DNA of 64,000 bases, taken from the NCBI GenBank assembly GCA_035048485.1, contig CM068588.1, positions 26,129,118 to 26,193,117 of the forward strand. Reading direction: 5' to 3'. A model generated the notes under the pieces. It did not search any database. It was given only the letters and a program-made list of their open reading frames with translations, and had not been told where the DNA came from. Positions 60,780-64,000 of the stretch are shown here, piece after piece. The stretch comes from Pteria penguin (Eukaryota; Mollusca; Bivalvia; Pterioida; Pteriidae). Position 1 is the stretch's first letter; each line of letters starts with the position of its first letter. The translations under genes and the position numbers were made by a program.

Positions 60780-62168
60780 TTTGCTAGTGATACCTCATTC
60801 TCTTGAGACTAAAGAATCTGCCTTTCTGTGTCTCTCAAGACTACTGAATCCTTCCTTCTCTGTTACTTTAGACAAGCAAATCTTCCCATTTGTTTCTTAA
60901 ATTAGTGAATCTTCCCTTCTGTGTCAGTCAAAACTAGTAAACCTCCCATCTGTGTCTCTCAAGACTAGTGAATCTTCCCGCCTTTCTGTATCTATCAAGA
61001 CAAGTCAATCTTCCCTTCAGTATCTTTCAAAATTAGTCAATCTTCCTTTCTGTATTTATCAAGACTCATTAATCTTCCCTTCTGCATCTGTGAAAACTAG
61101 GCAATCTTCCCTTCTGATCTATTAAGACTTGGCAATATTTCCTTCCTTATCTATCAAGACTAGTGAATCTTCCCTTCTGCATCTATCAAGACTAGTGAAT
61201 CTGCCCTTCTGCATCTATCAGGACTAGGGAATCTTCCCTTCTCAATCTATCAAGATTAGTCAATCATCCCTTCTGCATCTATCAAGACTAGTCAATCTTC
61301 CCTTCTGTATCTATCAAGACTGAAATTGTCAATCTTCCCTTCTGTATTTATCAAGACTAGTAAATCTTCCCTTTTGTATCTATCAAGACTAGTGAATCTT
61401 TCCTTCTGTATCTATCATGACTAGTCAATCTCCCTTATGCTTCTATCAAGACTAGAGAATCTTCGTTCTCAGCTTCTTTATCTATCAAGACCAGTCAATC
61501 TTCCCTTCTGTATCTATCATGACTAGTCAATCTTCGATTATGTATCTATCAAGACTAGTCAATCTACTCTTTTGTATCAGTCAAGATGAGTGAATCTTCC
61601 CTTCTCAGCTTCTTTATCAAGATTAGTCAATCTTCCCTTCTGTATCTATCATGACTAGTCAATCTTCCCTACTGTATCTATCATGACTAGTCAATCTTCC
61701 CTTCTGTATCTATCATGATTAGTCAATCTTCATATCTGTATCTATCATGACTAGTCAATCTTCCCTACTGTATCTATCATGACTAGTCAATCTTCCCTTC
61801 TGTATCTATCATGACTAGTCAATCTTCCCTTCTATATCTATCATGACTAGTCAATCTTCCCTACTGTATCTATCATGACTAGTCAATCTTCCCTACTGTA
61901 TCTATCATGACTAGTCAATCTTCCCTTCTGTATCTATCAAGACTAGTCAATCTTCCCTACTGTATCTATCATGACTAGTCAATCTTCCCTACTGTATCTA
62001 TCATGACTAGTCAATCTTCCCTTCTGTATCTATCAAGACTAATCAATCTTCTCTTCTGTATGTATCAAGACTAGTGAATCTCCCCATCTATGTCTGTCTA
62101 GACTAGTGAATCTTCTTCCCTGTATCTCTCAACACTAGTAAATCATCCTTTCTGTCTCTCTCAAGACT
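60780..62168. repeat. 32-bp satellite, about 40 copies, PFKFB intron 3
   Basis: Unit: TATCATGACTAGTCAATCTT followed by CCCTTCTGTATC. It is most regular at 61620-62050 and decays toward both ends. Each good unit carries CTAGTCAATC. Confidence 0.95.
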
Positions 62169-62728
62169 TGTCAATACTCTTTTCTTTTCTCTCACCTAGT
62201 AAATGTTCCTTTTTATATTTCATTATGATAATGATTCTTGTCATACTGTTATACGTTATAGTGTGCTTCTCTCCCCTTTCAATCTCATTTATGCTACATG
62301 TATTTCTCCACTTGAAATTGATAAATGGACAAAATGTTTCATGTTTATTACATTGCATAATTTTCTCTTATCAGTATAAGCTTGTAACTTTTTCTAACAA
62401 GTCAATGAACTGTTTCAGATTTATATAAATGTATAATGCTCTGTCTTTCTGCTAATTTATCAATGCTATTTTTTTTAAACTATTACCATCCAAACACATA
62501 GCAGTAATTTGTAATTTAAGCGCTAATTAGTCAGTGGTTCTTGTGTTTTAAATTTGATTAATTATCTAATGTTATTATGGAGACGAATGTTTTACAGTTT
62601 TTATTATTCTAAGAAAAACATAAATCTAACATGTTTAAATTTATTGTTGATTTTTGATCGTAAAGTTTTCTATCATTTTGTGTCAAAATAAATTTTGTTT
62701 ATACAAATTTTCTTGTTTGGTTTTGCAG

Positions 62729-62792
62729 ACAATGTGCATTAAGAGCTGTAGAGGATGCATGTAATTTTCTTCACAATGGAGGCGAGGTTGCC
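62729..62792 (+). CDS. PFKFB: PFKFB exon 4
   Basis: 64 nt, acceptor GGTTTTGCAG|ACAAT, donor TTGCC|GTGAGT. It enters in phase 2, accepting either version of exon 3, and encodes QCALRAVEDACNFLHNGGEV then A, matching the family's KQCALAAL region that precedes the FDATNTTRERR motif expected in the next exon outside the window. It ends in phase 0. Confidence 0.95.
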
Positions 62793-62931
62793 GTGAGTAT
62801 GAATTATATGGCAAAGTTTATTATTTGCAAAAACTTGCAAAAAAGAAGGAAATATGAATATTGATTACTGATGTACTATGATAGCTTTCATAGACATACT
62901 AAAACATCACCATTTAACCAAGATACTTAGG

Positions 62932-63520
62932 TTTTAGGGCCCTGCCATTTGGCAGGTGCCCTAAAGTAATCACTGTCCGTCTGTGTGCCCGTCTGTCTGT
63001 CTGTCAGCACTTTCTTCAGCACACAATAACTTGAGTTTCCTTTGAACAATTTTTATAAATCTTATACATAATATTTCGATGAATGAGAGGAAATTTGGAA
63101 GATTATCCGATTTGTATTCACAGAGTTACTGGACTTAGAAATTTTTGGCACACTTAACTAACTTAAGTTTTGTAAGAAGATTATCATAAATACAATTCAA
63201 AATAAGATTTAAGATGGTGAGAGGAAGACACCATTAGCTTTTGAGGTTACAGGTCCAGGTTACAATCAGATATAAATTATAAAGATGGTTTTACACATCA
63301 ACACTTGGTTTTGTTTTGAGTCTTCAAACTTTATACATCGAGAGAGAAAGGCTAGTGGTAGACACCTATACCTTTTTAGGTCAAAGGTCAATGTTACAAT
63401 AAGATGCTACATTTAAAGATTTCAAGATAAGAGGAAAACAAACTTTTAATGTTAATTGAATTAAATGTTTTGAGAAATAATGTTGCTGTTTGCTATAAAA
63501 GCCCTTCGAAAGGGACCTTC
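62932..63520 (+). mobile_element. Dispersed repeat (GGGCCCTGCCATTTGGCAGG type)
   Basis: It opens with a hairpin, GGGCCCTGCCATTT / GGCAGGTGCCC, and CTGTCCGTCTGTGTGCCCG, with GAGAGGAAG and AGGTCAAAGGTCA blocks, and closes near AAGCCCTTCGAAAGGGACCT. No coding frame. It resembles the GTGCCCTGCAAAG repeat at 56318. Confidence 0.5.
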
Positions 63521-63586
63521 CTGACTTTGTCAGTGTTCTAGGTTATGATAATTTGAAGTATGTACCTTGTCAATTTGTTTTAGTCT

Positions 63587-64000
63587 TTTTAGCTCACCTG
63601 AGCCAAAGGCTCAAGTGAGCTATTGTGATCAATCACCGTCCGTCGTCCGTCGTTAACTTTTCACATTTTCGACTTCTTCTCCAGAACCACTGAACAGAAT
63701 TTGATGAAACTTGATAAGCATGTAGTACTCATGGTCCCCTACAAGTGTTGTTGTTTTTCGTCCAGATTCATCAACAGGTGGCACCACCACAGGCAAAAGT
63801 AGGTCAAAGAGGGTACCCTCCTTTGACAAACTTCTTCTTCAGACCGGGGGCATACAGAGACAAACCAAATGCATAGGAATGATCTAGAGGGATGTGTGAA
63901 GAAGTGTTGTTATTTTTGGTTCCATTCCGAAATCAAATTTTTGACGTTTTTTTGTACTTGGTAATTTTAATGCAGAAAAGAGGTATTTTTTTCTTTTAGT
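63587..64000 (+). mobile_element. Dispersed molluscan repeat (AGCTCACCTGAGCC family), cut by window edge
   Basis: The first 414 bases of the same family as 5232-7094, nearly identical to that copy. The differences seen are one fewer CGTCCGT unit, GGTGGCACC for GGTGGCGCC, and one missing GACGTTTTTTT unit. It lies in PFKFB intron 4. Confidence 0.88.

Overview
This is invertebrate nuclear DNA, most likely from a mollusc and probably a bivalve. It is AT-rich and has long introns with GT-AG splice sites. It also carries dispersed repeats I recognise from molluscan genomes: one opening with a hairpin around AGCTCACCTGAGCC, one opening with CCCCCGCAAAC, and tRNA-derived SINEs. Species assignment is inference. 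Most open frames lie inside tandem repeats and are not genes.

There are three cellular genes. (1) NUDT5 (ADP-sugar pyrophosphatase, + strand, nine coding exons, 591-15000) is complete, with a perfect Nudix box. Its introns carry MITEs, a 60-bp, an 18-bp and a 30-bp satellite, and an 83-bp tandem repeat that has copied the exon 7 splice acceptor five times. (2) YOD1 (OTU deubiquitinase, - strand, 18592-19518) is complete in one coding exon, with a 5' noncoding exon predicted near 20957-21060. (3) PFKFB (6-phosphofructo-2-kinase/fructose-2,6-bisphosphatase, + strand) starts at about 21134 and runs off the right edge. It has up to three alternative first exons (21134, 37821, 44335), the Walker A exon (55056-55181), two mutually exclusive 97-nt versions of the next exon (57267-57363 and 59573-59669), and a further exon at 62729-62792. 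YOD1 and PFKFB sit head to head, the arrangement I recall for human YOD1/PFKFB2.

The >43-kb 5' half of PFKFB is full of inserted DNA. The most striking insert is a 4.46-kb element (22930-27384) with terminal inverted repeats and TTAA target duplications. It carries a THAP-domain gene and a P2RX7-intracellular-domain-like gene that converge with only 12 bp between their stop codons, resembling a Kolobok-type DNA transposon. Others are a Ty3/gypsy integrase remnant inside an inverted-repeat-bounded segment (31.5-33.9 kb), a non-LTR retrotransposon remnant (48.4-50.1 kb), several foldback MITEs, SINEs, and 57-bp, 40-bp and 32-bp satellites.

The strongest leads are the PFKFB mutually exclusive exon pair, the conserved YOD1-PFKFB head-to-head pair, the two-gene TTAA element, and the splice-acceptor repeat in NUDT5. 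All assignments come from reading the sequence and recalled family features; no search was run.
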